Assembly (NCBI GenBank): GCA_964035795.1
Contig: OZ038321.1
Location: 28,424,307-28,488,306, forward strand
Direction of reading: 5' to 3'
DNA from: Pterobdella sp. o SKG-2022
Lineage: Eukaryota > Annelida > Clitellata > Hirudinida > Piscicolidae
DNA length: 64,000 bases
Each line of letters opens with the position of its first letter. Positions within the stretch are counted from its first letter, which is position 1. Shown piece after piece: positions 22,657-36,087 of this stretch. The position numbers and the translations under genes were made by a program. Below the pieces are notes generated by a model. It had not been told where the DNA came from and made no database searches. It saw only the letters and a list, made by a program, of their open reading frames with translations.

Positions 22657-24314
22657 GGAACTGCAGTGGTTGGTATTTCTTGTTTGGTATCATTATCATA
22701 ATTTCATAACCAGAATACTTTCATCGCTGGTCTTCTAGGAGTTTGTGACGTCAGTTTTTATGATGAAGTTCAACTTTTCATCAAGAAATATTAAGAAATT
22801 ATTGTTTGTGTGAATCTGAGTTATTTATTGGTCAGAATAATTGTTGGTTGGCCATTCTTTGCTAAGGATTTTTAAAAAAGGGTACATAAGAAGTTGTTCC
22901 GGTCCACCTTTTTTTAATTTTTTTCATAGATTTTCTAATTCTGTATAAATCAAGCCGCAATGATGGATGTTTGGATGATAGAGGGATATAAGCGCTAATA
23001 TCCTTGCCGCTTCCTTAATTAACCATGGCTCGTTCATGTGCCACACTGCATTAATTGGGCTTAGAAGGGCAATTCTGTATGAGTGAATCGAAAATATAAA
23101 AATTTAAATAAATAAAATATTATAGTATCAAAGATTGTGCGTAAAAGATTGGACGCTTATGAAATTCTGGCTTGAGACACGGGGTTCAAACTCCGAAAAA
23201 ACCCTTTCTAGTTGATATATGCTATGAGAATGGAAACTTGAAATAATATGATAAATTCATAATAACTTCTACAATAATTCTCATGCAGGATCTTTTGGCG
23301 GCTTGAAGCGTATATTTTTCGAAAAATTTATTTTTTGGACTTGTTTAAAAATAAATTTAAATTTAAACAACAAATGTTGAATTCATTTATTGAGGACAAT
23401 GCTTTAAATTTTCTGGAGTTTGTTCGATAATAAAAACATAACAGATTTTCATCTAAAACATATCAAAATATCTTCATTAAAAGCTATGTATAGCTCCCAA
23501 TAATATAAAAATACCCAGCTTGTGTGCCAACATGGTCAAAGTTTGTTTTGAAAATATGTATTCACCAATGCAGCTTGGGAGCTGAGCGAGTAAAAATGAA
23601 ACATTCAAGATAGTTTTTGGTTCATGATAAGTAAAAGGTTGCATGATAAGGCTGCACTTATCAAAATTATGTTTGCCAGTATAAAAACAATATTTGGTTT
23701 GAAGTCTTTTTAGAAACTTATAAATTAAGCTTTTGAAAATAATTCAATAAGCATGCAAAATAGAGTAAGCATGAGAGATATTCTTTTTGTGAAATATACA
23801 ATAAATATTATATTTTAAATTCAAAACAGAATAAATTGCATAAACAAAGGCAATGAGAATATATTATGAAAAGCATTCAACATCGGTCCTTAAATATATC
23901 TTCAATTATTTCAAAGCCAGATTTTTGAAGAATTTTATAAATTTATTTATATATATTAAATAATATTTATTTTAAAAATATTTTTGTAAATCTTCTTCAT
24001 GAACTCATTGAAATATCTCTATTTTTGCACTTTTGTTTCTAATTTCACTTTAACTTTTTCCTCAACATTTATTTATACTACTCAAATCTTTTCATCGTTT
24101 TATTTTTATATTTATCATTCTTTATTTACTTTTAAAATTCTATAAATAGAACACTCCCCTCATTTATCGCTTCAAGTTCTCCACTCACTCTCGCTTCATG
24201 ACCCCTTCATACACCAGAAAGGGATGTCAGCTGAGTGAGGGCAGCAAACATTGAATAATACCTTTCAAAATACAAAAAAAAAATTTTTCGCCGCTGACTT
24301 TGACAGAATGACCG
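22657..24314. other. Troponin T 3'UTR and intergenic sequence
   Basis: No further gene. A CRE palindrome TGACGTCA is at 22746-22753. Around 23130-23200 there is a weak tRNA-like block with a B-box-like ggggttcaaactccg, possibly another old tRNA-derived repeat. Confidence 0.4.
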
Positions 24315-24355
24315 TGACGTCATTTAGTTTTTTGTAAAATATTCCGCTATATAAA
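24315..24355 (+). promoter_or_regulatory. Promoter-like CRE plus TATA box
   Basis: A perfect CRE TGACGTCA (24315-24322) lies 25 bp upstream of TATATAAA (24348-24355), textbook spacing for a core promoter with transcription starting near 24380. No coding sequence that I recognise follows; short ATG frames at about 24430 and 24477 encode at most some 40 residues. Confidence 0.4.
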
Positions 24356-26341
24356 TTGGCATCTATAATCATTGCAGAACAGAAAAGTGAAAACGATTAA
24401 AGTAAAAAGAAAATAAATGAAATAAAAAAAAATGAAGATAGAATAAGTCTCAGCACTCAAAATATGGTGTTGTTATGAGCGCCAAAGTGGTTAAGATGAC
24501 TTCCCAGGAAAGTGTTGTTAGCGGTTGTGTAGTTGGGGTGGGGGTAGTTGGGGTTGTGGTAGTGGAAGCAGGCATGCAAGGACCTGGCTAACATGGAGAG
24601 ATGAGAGGGAAGAAAGATGTATGTGGTGTATGAGGCACAAGACAACAACAGCAACAAGAGACCGTCTGTTGGGAGAAGGTGGTTGAGTCGGGGAGGGTTG
24701 AAGACGAATGGTGATGGGTGATTACGGGGGCAGTGGTTAAAAATGAATGGTGGTGGTTGATCAAGTTGGAGGCATTTTATTGGCTGAACAGGGGTGAGTG
24801 GGTGGTGTGGTTAAACTTTATTTAAACGAAGTTTTATTTCTGGGGCAAAAACTTCAAACGTATTTGGAGTTTTTTGAATGCAAAAGTTAATTCAAACAAT
24901 TGAGCTAAAATTTCCAAAAAGTTTAGCCCTCTCATAAAAGGTCAAAAAAAATAGGTATTTATGCTTATAAATAGTAACCGTGGTTATACAGCAGCCTACC
25001 AAAGATTACAACAATGAATTGTGAATCGCTGTGACCACCATTAATCAAATTGATTTTAATTTCCAAACTTTTTTTACTAAAAAATTTTCTAAATCATTAT
25101 CGTTCTAGCAGTATTTTTATGATATCTTTTGTACCTTAGGTTTTTCCTCTTGACTACATTGGCGGGCATGTTCTAGGATTCCTAAGATCATATGTTTTGT
25201 GTGGTTTTTTAATATGTCTGCTTCATGCTGCTAGATTTGTTTCTATGTTGTTGATAAATAGTAGGAGGTTCGGTAATTAATATGTGGTAGGGGGCTGATT
25301 GGGTGAGGAATTGGTGGCTGGTTGGGTGAGGAGTTGGCGGTTGGTTAGATAAGAGGTTGGTGGTTAGTGAGGTGAAGGTTTGGCGGTAGTTTGACATGTG
25401 AGGTGCTTGATGTTTATACGTTGTGTTGCTTGAAGATTGATAACCATGAAGTCATATTGAGGTTAGCGGTATAGCATGAAGATAAGTTCAAAAAGTTTCA
25501 AAATATTTCAGCTCAAATGTTAGTTATAGTTTTTAAACTTTAAAATATTTGAATAAAAAAACTGTTTCAAGAATGAAAATTTTTATGGGAAGCAAACAAG
25601 ACTCAAATCGATGAGACCGCCATAAAAGAAAGTATAGCGGAAATCTATGCAACTCTTTATTCGAAATATTTACTCAGAATTAAAATATTTTAACCCCTTA
25701 ATTTTCAGCTATATTTCAAATCAACAAAAATTAAGTTTCAAAATAAAAAATTCGAAACTAAAATCTGCAAAAACATGAGACCTTTTAAGAAATGTATATA
25801 CTCGTTTTTAAAACAGAATAACTCTTGAAACACAACTCCAACCACTACCACCCCCGCAAACTATACTACTTTTCCCAGCCTAGACCAACCTCCAACCCTA
25901 CTTACGGAAAAGGTTTTTTTCCCACGGGTCGAGGACTGCGATGCCAAGACTTATGGAGTACACCAGGTATGCTCTGGCAAGGTGAGTCCGTATGCCTCTC
26001 AGTGTTTTGTCCATCTTCTTCGCGGCTGGTGGCGCCTAATGTTTCTGTGGGATAGTTGTGTGTAAGATTGAAGGTTGATTTGAAATAAGAACTGTAATAA
26101 GAATTAGGTCAAATTTCAATTAAACGTAAAGACGTAGATGTATTTTCAAAGTGTAACATGAAATATTTGAGAAGTCCGCAAATATAGAGGGGTAAACAAA
26201 AGAACTCCGCATGTGTAATGCGCTATTAAATCTTTATCCTAACATTCCTTCCGAACCTCGCTCATGAAGGCAAAATGTAGAAAAATAACAATAGGTGTTT
26301 AATAAAGGAAATCAACAAAAAGGAGAGTCATTTATAAACAA
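24356..26341. other. Intergenic, G/T-rich blocks, no gene seen
   Basis: Plus-strand G/T-rich blocks at 24530-24810 and 25250-25400. A GC-richer segment at 25926-25991 ends in an excellent donor (GGCAAG/GTGAGT) and reads AMPRLMEYTRYALA in one frame; it may be a lone exon of an unidentified gene. Confidence 0.4.
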
Positions 26342-26471
26342 CAACAATTAGAAGCATTTATAAGCATCAACAATTAGAAGCATTTATAAGCATCAACAAT
26401 TAGAAGCATTTATAAGCATCAACAATTAGAAGCATTTATAAGCATCAACAATCAGAAGCATTTATAAGCAT
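26342..26471. repeat. 26-bp tandem repeat, 5 copies
   Basis: Five units of caacaattagaagcattt followed by ataagcat, with a single t-to-c change in the last copy. Confidence 0.95.
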
Positions 26472-26635
26472 CAACAACAACTCTAAAATTTACCAATTAA
26501 ATGTTCCTTGTAAAAACAATAAACAATAAAAAATTTATGAAACTTATCAAAAAAGCTACCAAAAGCCTCCAATGCGATCGGCTTAAAATAATATTACTTC
26601 AACCAATCAATGAATTGAATTATATCAAAATAGTT

Positions 26636-27245
26636 ACAATAATAATATAGTAGCCATAGATCATTTTTCTAGCACCTATTACGCACCGTTCAGAGGAACT
26701 CTGGCACAAACTCTTAAAGAAGAAGGTAGTAGAGGATTGAAGTGGAGGAGATAGAGGGTTCTAAGGAAAGGCCACAGAAAGAAAAGGCAGATTTAGTATA
26801 AAGATGGAAAAAGGAGAAATAAAAAGGGGTTTGAATGTCTTTCCAGAGGCGTCGTTTGTATTTTTCTTCAATATTTTATAACAAAAAACATCATTCAAAA
26901 GGAATTTTTAATACATTAATTGATTAGAAGATCGTAGGCCTTGGTGCTTAGAAGGTAATTCAATATTAAAAAAAGAATTAGAAAAGGGAATCTCAAACTT
27001 TAAAAGTAGCAGAGGGATAGTGAAGAAGTAGCCAGTGGAGATCAATAAGAGAGGGAAAGATAGGGGAAATTTAAGAGTATGAAAGACCAGGCGTCCAGCA
27101 GAGATGAAAGTTTTAGTAAGAGGGTAGAGGATTGATTCAAAAAGATTATAATTTAGAGAATTGCAGTAGTTGAGGCCAGGAGAAGAAGAGAGCAGACGAT
27201 GGTTTTGAGAGGAGCATCATCAAGATGAGATTATACAGGATGAGG
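26636..27245 (-). mobile_element. L2-like non-LTR retrotransposon 3' fragment
   Basis: Read on the minus strand, 27245 to 26700 encodes the decayed C-terminal part of a reverse transcriptase with LNYCNSLNYN, LYPLTK and IDLHWL, then an AFSFCG-like segment, then a 3'UTR with cctctgaacggtgcgtaata and a tail of att units near 26640. The same order and words occur in the copy at 52105-52970. Stops and frameshifts are frequent, so it is dead. Confidence 0.8.
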
Positions 27246-29879
27246 TAATAAGGATGAGTACTAAGTCAATGAAACTATAAAACGTTCAGATTTTTATTTA
27301 TAAAATGAAGTCATAATGTCCCCTAGAGATTAACTGCCTTTCAAGCACATAGGGCACCCTTCACAAGGTTTTCTTCTCATTGTCATACGGTCCACTTTCA
27401 GTTACTGCAGAAGTGGCTTCATGTAAAAGACTGAGAACAATGTGTTATGCAGGCTTTTAATTTCCCTTCGTCATCTTCCTCCCACCTCATCTCTACCAGT
27501 TTCTTCTGTATAGATTTCATTACAACAGGTACTTTTTTTATATTTACAATGTTGTGATGATGAGTTGTCTTTTGTTGCAGACCTTATTTAAGATGTTGCC
27601 TTCGAGGGTGTGTTTCCTATTCCATTGTTTGTAAGTAGTGATATCATCCATATAACTGATTTCAATGTTTTATTTCTTAAATAACAGTTAGACATCCTTT
27701 AACCAAGAATATTTGGTTTTATGTAGAATCATCATTATCCACAAGCAGGCGTTAGATTTAAAATGATTAGAACGTTGCCATGACAATCTCTTCAAGTTTT
27801 TAAACATGACTTGATAATGTCAGTTCGATTTGCAAAAGCTTCAAGATGTTTCAAAAAAATTTGAAAAGCTCTGATGGACAACACAATATTACCCACAACA
27901 GTTTGTAGACAACAACGATGACGATCATTGCTTGTAAACAACAACAACAAGCGTTAACACCAATATTGTGAATAATTAGCTAATTAATATTGTGAATAAT
28001 TAGTTGATACCAATAGTTATTTAAAGGTAATATCGTTAATGAAACTATTAGTTAAGCATAACCATTGTAGCAATAGAATACCAACATTTGAGACCAAAGT
28101 TTGTGAGATTACTGAAATTATTTGTAAAAAATTTATACACAGAATTCAAAGTCTTCAAAACAATTCATTAAAAAAAATCTCAAAATAGGTTGAATCAAAA
28201 ATTTAAATTCATTGGAATAATGTCAGAATTTAACTCCATCAAAACAGCTCACACTACAACCAAAGTTTTTTTTTCTAGCCATTCAACACCTCACAATCGA
28301 AACATTACTCAAACCTTCACATAAAAGCACTATGATATGAGTGTCAACATACCAATGCAAAAGCTTTGAATGACAGAACAGAAGTGTTTTTTATTGAAAT
28401 TAAGGGAGGTTAATTTGCATTTTTAAATGCTGATTTAAAATTGTGAAGTAGAGAAGACTTTTGAGTTTTTCAGTTATCAGTACTTGGGATTAATGATTTT
28501 TGAACGCTGATTAATTTTATTTGAGTCATAAATTTGATTTATGATGGTTGTGTGAGCTTTCAAACAGCCCATAAGTAAATGTATTGAAAATAGAACAAGT
28601 TCGTTTAACTGCAAAGCTTTTCATGATAATAACTAAACTTTTTAAGCACGCGATTGCACTTTGAATTATGAGACTCACTCAAAGCTTTTCAACTAAATCT
28701 ATAATCCCTTGCGTTGTTTTTACGTGATAATGGTGCGTTTTTTTGATTAATTTTTTTAAATCAAAACTTCAATCTCCGTTTATCACCATCTCATTTTGCC
28801 ACAATTAACAAACTCATAAAATGCTTTCAACGCATGAAAATCTTTGAAGCAACGATGCCAAAAACAAACACGAAGTTTAAACATGGAGTTGTGTATTAAA
28901 AACAAAGTCACATAGGAGTTTGGATAACTTCAAATGAGACAGATTCCAGATATATTTTTTGTCTTTAAAAAATCAAATTTTTCGGTAAATTCAATTATGA
29001 GCTTGTGGAAATTTTAAACCATAGATCTCGAGCTTAAGTATATTAATGAACATAGAAATTTTCTGAATTTCTCAATAACTTCACTAATAATTCATGTTTG
29101 AACTTATCGAAAGTTTAAGTGTTCAGAATATTAAATGTATCTGAGAGTTGTCTCATCTTGAAGCTTATACAAACCATGGAACACTTGAATCAAATAACAA
29201 ATATGGCTACTCTAAGACAACTTTTCCGATCTCTCCCATATCGTCTTCAGGAAACTAACCTTATTCATCTGAGAATCATATGAACTATATATCCAAAAGC
29301 CTTGTTCCCCCATCAATATTGAGCAGAGTTTTAATTCACATTTACAAAACTTGTGATTTACATTGAAGAGCAAAAGTTCTTATATATATTGCCCTCAATA
29401 GCAAACACTTTCCAAGGTGTTTCATACATGAAAGACATTTTCTTTTTCTTGGCAATTTAATGTCTGATCTCAAATTGCTTTAGTCACACTGTAGCATTTC
29501 ATAACTTCTCAAAAATTATCTGCTCCCATCAATTCTCAACTTACCGGCAGGTAATTACTTTTATTTTTTGTGTGTAATTAGTACTTTCAAGCTTAAAATC
29601 AAATTATCCGCCATGAAACTTCAAGTTTTAAAATGCCTCGAGGCTTTACCACACTGCCAACCTCAAGTGCACAAAGTTGTTACAACAGTGCAAACCTACA
29701 TGGCTTTAGGATCTTCAGTGCCATAATTTCAATTTTATAAAGATCAAAGTTTATATAAGCAACTTGTAAACGAATAAATTACTTGATTGAATTTAACTTT
29801 TAAAAAACTAAAAGTTGACACAACGGATATTCAATGGGCGATAAAAGCATTGCTTAAAAGTGAATTTACATTACATTAA
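27246..29879. other. Intergenic, no gene seen
   Basis: AT-rich. Direct repeat aatattgtgaataattag at 27963 and 27989. The segment 27290-27600 is less AT-rich but has broken frames and no family I recognise. Confidence 0.5.
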
Positions 29880-30160
29880 TGTCATTTAACAAAGCTGATA
29901 TTACATTGAAGAGAGATGTGGCAATACGGCATATAACCATGCATTGTCGTACTGTTGCTTTGTGACCAACAATAACATTGCCACAACGTTACAACACAAA
30001 TGTAATGCGCTTTTCCTTATGGATCAAAGCGCTTGCTACAAATTTAATGTAGCGAAAACACACTGTGGAACAGGTGCTAATTGTCGGCCCACGCGGGATC
30101 GAACCCGGTAACTTTAGACAATTAGTCTAATGCTCAACCATTGATCTATAGGGACCGGCA
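29880..30160 (-). mobile_element. tRNA-derived SINE, copy A
   Basis: The minus strand starts with a tRNA-like head: A-box region TATAGATCAATGGTTGAGC, anticodon-like loop, and B box GGGTTCGATCCC. Then follows CGTGGGCCGACAATTAGCAC and CTGTTCCACAGTGTGTTTTC. This head and first body segment recur on the plus strand at 55879, whereas flanking sequences differ, which defines a dispersed family. The 3' end, rich in attaatgta words, is placed near 29880 but is uncertain. Confidence 0.8.
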
Positions 30161-31519
30161 TAAAAACACCAATGGCGGTTTTGAGCTTATTAAAATATCA
30201 ATTTTGTGGAATATTAATAATTTTTAAACCTGGACGATGCTCAAAGGATTGTTTTTCTTCAATATTATTATTGTTGAAACTGTTCAAATTTCAACCAATG
30301 CTCTTTTTATGAAATTCTATTCTTATTATTATAAGTATAATTATAATTATTATTAAAACCAATACAATTATAAGCGTGAAATTGCCATCCTTACATCAAA
30401 CAAAAACCACACCAAAACATAAAAACAAACCGCGAAATGAAAAATAAATGCAAAATAATTAGAGAAAAAAAAATCAAAAAATAAAAATTGAAAAAAAACT
30501 CTAAAAACGGGGCTTACCTCTTTTGCAACTGCTTCGACACACACACCAAATCTGTTAAATAGCACTTTGCGCGACATATTTCTATACATTCCTCAGACAA
30601 TTGTACATTTAGGCAATTTACAAATTATCTGAAGTTTTGGGTGAATCTTTATTACCTGTTGGTTTAGGTGATAGGGTGTTTTGACTTCTCACACATGTGT
30701 TGTTTGATTATGATCTTCGAGTAATCATGAGCTGCAATCATTTGATTCTATTTTTATTTCTTATTTAAATAAAAAATGTTCTTAAATTTAGGTTCACATT
30801 TGGTTGTACTTTAGAATAGGAGACTCAATTCTTTAATCTCCACTTTGAGTAATTATAACCGTTTGAATATATTACTTTCATAAAGTTTGACACACTTTGT
30901 TGCATTGTCACAAAAATTTTCAATTCAAAGAGTTTTGCACAAATGACTAATACTTCAAATCAAACACTTGATATTTGAACTTCTCAAGATTTTCGACTCG
31001 TTTGAGGTTACTAATGTTCCAGACAGTCTTTGAAAAATATTTTTCATCAAAAATGAATCAATTTATTTTTTTTGATCAAAATATAAACAAGTGTGAAGTT
31101 ATGCGAAACAGGTATTGCGTAGATTGTCTGAAAATTTCAGGCAATATGCATATTGTCTAAGTACAAAAAATGCCTTTGCATAACGGCCATTATGTTATTG
31201 TTATTTTTGTTATTAATACCTTGTTTCATCATTAAGTCTTCTTATTATTAATCTTATTTACAGTTTAGGAATATTATTATTGTTGTTTTTTTTTTCTCAG
31301 GGCTAAGCCTAGGGCGACCAAAATCTAATTTTCTTGACTTTTTTCCAAATTTAACTTACTACCGAGTAATGGTAATAAGTTTAAGATAACTAGTTTGTTT
31401 ATTTGTTATTGTCCCTAAGTACCCTATAACCCCTGGAATTTCTGTTGTTTTCACCTTTGATAATCTGGTTATTTCGTTGGCCAATTCTTGGTGTTTTTCT
31501 ATTTTTTCTTTTTTTTATT
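30161..31519. other. Intergenic, no gene seen
   Basis: AT-rich with A/T homopolymer runs; no recognisable gene on either strand. Confidence 0.55.
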
Positions 31520-32325
31520 TTTAATAAAATATCTTTTGGTAAGCTATGTCTATGATATAACATTCTTTCAGAGCTTTCTTTAGGATAACTATGTCTGGGC
31601 GTCTTGCATTGATTAATTTGTCAACATAAATGTTAAAATCCCATAATATTTTAACTTTTTCGTTTTCCATAACAGCTTCCGCTTTGTGCTCATACCATTG
31701 ATTCGAACGTGGGAGATTGTTTGTTTTTAAGATGCTCCAATGAACTGCTGTTGCAACCTTATCATGCCTCCTTTTGTATTCTTTTTGTGCCAACTTGCTA
31801 CATTCGCTAACTAAATGAAACGGTTTCATCTTTTTCTTTGCACATCCGACACTTGATTGATTCTCTACTGCGTTCGATTCTTGCTTTAATATAATTAGTA
31901 CCAAGAGCTTGATTTTGAGCTGATACAAGCAGACTTTCTGTTTGACGTTTTAGACATCCTTTTTTAAGCCATTGACAACTTCTCTTCAAAGCGAAAGCTT
32001 CAATTTGTCTTTTAAATTGTCCGTGCATAACCTTATTTGTCCATTTTTCTTTTTTTTTCTTCTTTCTGTTCTACATTGAATTCGGATTTTGAATATTCTT
32101 TATTTAGCTTTATGTATTTTTTAATTGATGACATAACTTCTTTTGAATTATTTAAAATATAGAAATTGATGCTATGTTCTTCATATGCTATGGTATCTTC
32201 AATACTCATTAGACCTCTTCCTCCAACTTTTCTATGTACATATAATCTGTCTAAATCAGCTTTTGGCTGCAAATCTTTATATGCTGTCATCATTTTAGTT
32301 TTGTGGATTTTTGGCGCCAATCAAA
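31520..32325 (-). mobile_element. R2-like non-LTR retrotransposon C-terminal fragment
   Basis: Three overlapping minus-strand frames (32320-32033, 32028-31807, 31928-31521) read as one protein broken by frameshifts: DLDRLYVHRKVGGRGLMSIED, a region with CRMCKEKDET and SECSKLAQKEYKRRHDKVA (a CCHC-type zinc knuckle and its conserved follow-on), and RPDIVILKKALKECYIIDIA, the PD...D core of a restriction-like endonuclease. This order is that of R2-type elements, which are related to site-specific rDNA elements but widespread in marine invertebrates. The reverse transcriptase itself is missing, so it is a 5'-truncated dead copy. Confidence 0.8.
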
Positions 32326-34235
<1,910 letters not shown>

Positions 34236-34359
34236 CAAACTCAACTATCATCCAACCCCCCCATAAACCCACCATAGTTACTTCTGAAGTAATGATACCC
34301 CAATTGAGGCACGCATAATTTCTTGAGGGAGGGTGTAAACAATTGGGTAACAATTCCTC

Positions 34360-34373
34360 GTCACCATGGCAAC
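34360..34373 (+). promoter_or_regulatory. RFX X-box motif
   Basis: GTCACCATGGCAAC matches the consensus GTNRCC-N2-RGYAAC at every defined position. X-boxes bind RFX factors, which control ciliary genes in animals. Single occurrence; function inferred only. Confidence 0.35.
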
Positions 34374-35421
34374 AATTGATCTACTTCATTGTTTGTTTGG
34401 CCACTACTTTGTTTTGATTAAGTTTATTATTCTCTCAATCCGTATTCATTAACTTCAGGGTTATCACTTATATTCATTATCAGCTTTTTTTAAATTATTT
34501 TTTCCAGTAATAATTTTTTCCAGTTAACCTTTCTTTGGTTCCATTATCTTATATACTATTTTTTTTACCAACTCAAAAATCCTTTTTCCCAATGTTTAGT
34601 TTCAAAACTCAACAATCTCTAGATAGACCTTAGAGCAGTGCCACTCGATCAATGCCACAGATTTGAACCCCTATGGAATTTTTAGGCCGCCATGTTTGTT
34701 TCATCACCGCCATGTTTGGCCATTATTACTTTTTTTAAATTTTTTTTAGTAATATTTAAAATGAATTAAAAAGTTTCTTGTTTTGAAAAGTTTTGAAGTG
34801 CTTATAGAATAAATTTCCAACAACTACTAAATCAAGTTTACAAATCTTATATATTGAATTTAACTAGATTTTTATTAGATTTCATGAAAATCAAAACTAG
34901 GGTATAAATTTTAAAAATATATACTTCAACTCGTGATAACGATGCTTTTAATGGTAATGATGATGATGATGACGGGGCAAGCATAATGCTATAATTAGAA
35001 ATCGATCCAACATGGCCGACATTGTCACATTTTAAATTTTATATGACGTCATATGTGAACTCAAGATGAGTTGAAAATTTTAAAATTAAATTATTGAATA
35101 AATAATAAAAAATCTTCATTTATAGGGATGTCTATAAAGAATTCTCATTCACAAAAATTTTAAATTTTGAAATTTAACTATTTAATTTTAGTATAATTAA
35201 AAAAATAATTATTTTTTAATATTCTTTTGATAATTAATTAATGTTAAAAATAAAATAAAACAATATATGAAATAAAACCTAAACAATAACAATAAAATGA
35301 TGTCAAAAGAGGAAATAGATGGGATGTAGAATTAAGAAATACAAAATGGAGATGTTGAGAGAGGGAGGAAGAGGATTGGTCGATTGATTTTCTGAAGCTG
35401 CTTGGATGACCGCCAGAGAGA

Positions 35422-35429
35422 TATAAATA
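35422..35429 (+). promoter_or_regulatory. Possible TATA box for the large gene
   Basis: TATAAATA followed by G, a strong TATA consensus, about 660 bp upstream of the first coding exon at 36088. A 5'UTR intron would have to join them. Confidence 0.3.
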
Positions 35430-36087
35430 GCAACAAATGAAATCTTTCAAATCTCCGCTCATTATCTTTTCATCATCTTGCAGTCTTTAAACTTTTATTC
35501 ACTTAATGAAAGATGTAAGTCAGATGAAAAAGCTATATTTGGTAGTGTGTTGTTCCGCTGGCCTCTCGGTGACCAATTGAGCTGCAATATTTATAAGAAG
35601 ACTAAATCAATATACATAATTGAGTCATGGGAGGCTATAGAGTGCTATACATGAACGTATTGTCAATGTTCTTAAGGTATTTGCACATTTAACGCCATCA
35701 AACGCCTTAGGCTGTTAGTAACACCAAGCTTTGTTTTGCTGTTGCAAGCTAATTGCTGCTCTATAATCTATCGGATTGTTTAATTAGACGTTCATTATAG
35801 CTACATTACAAAATTTAATTATTAATCAAACTTCAATCATTCAAATTATTCGCTGAAAGTTGTGATGTCAGATACTGATCTAAGATATCCCTTGGAGATT
35901 ATATCGTTCTTTTGCCTTTCAATCTGAATTTGAATCCAATATATGATGTTTTGGAAAATTTTTTTTATAAACTGATCGGATAGATTTTATAATGTTTCAT
36001 TTTGAGGTAAATGATAATTTTTTCGATATGTTTGTTTCGATTTCTTAAACCGAAAATAATTGCAAAATGAAACTTCAAATGTGAAGT

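Larger units (their letters stand above)
34236..36087. other. Upstream region of the large nuclear-type gene
   Basis: No coding sequence recognised. It holds a perfect RFX-type X-box at 34360-34373, a CRE palindrome at 35044-35051 and a TATA box at 35422-35429. After the TATA box, a possible short first exon ends at a donor GAT/GTAAGT near 35513. Confidence 0.4.
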
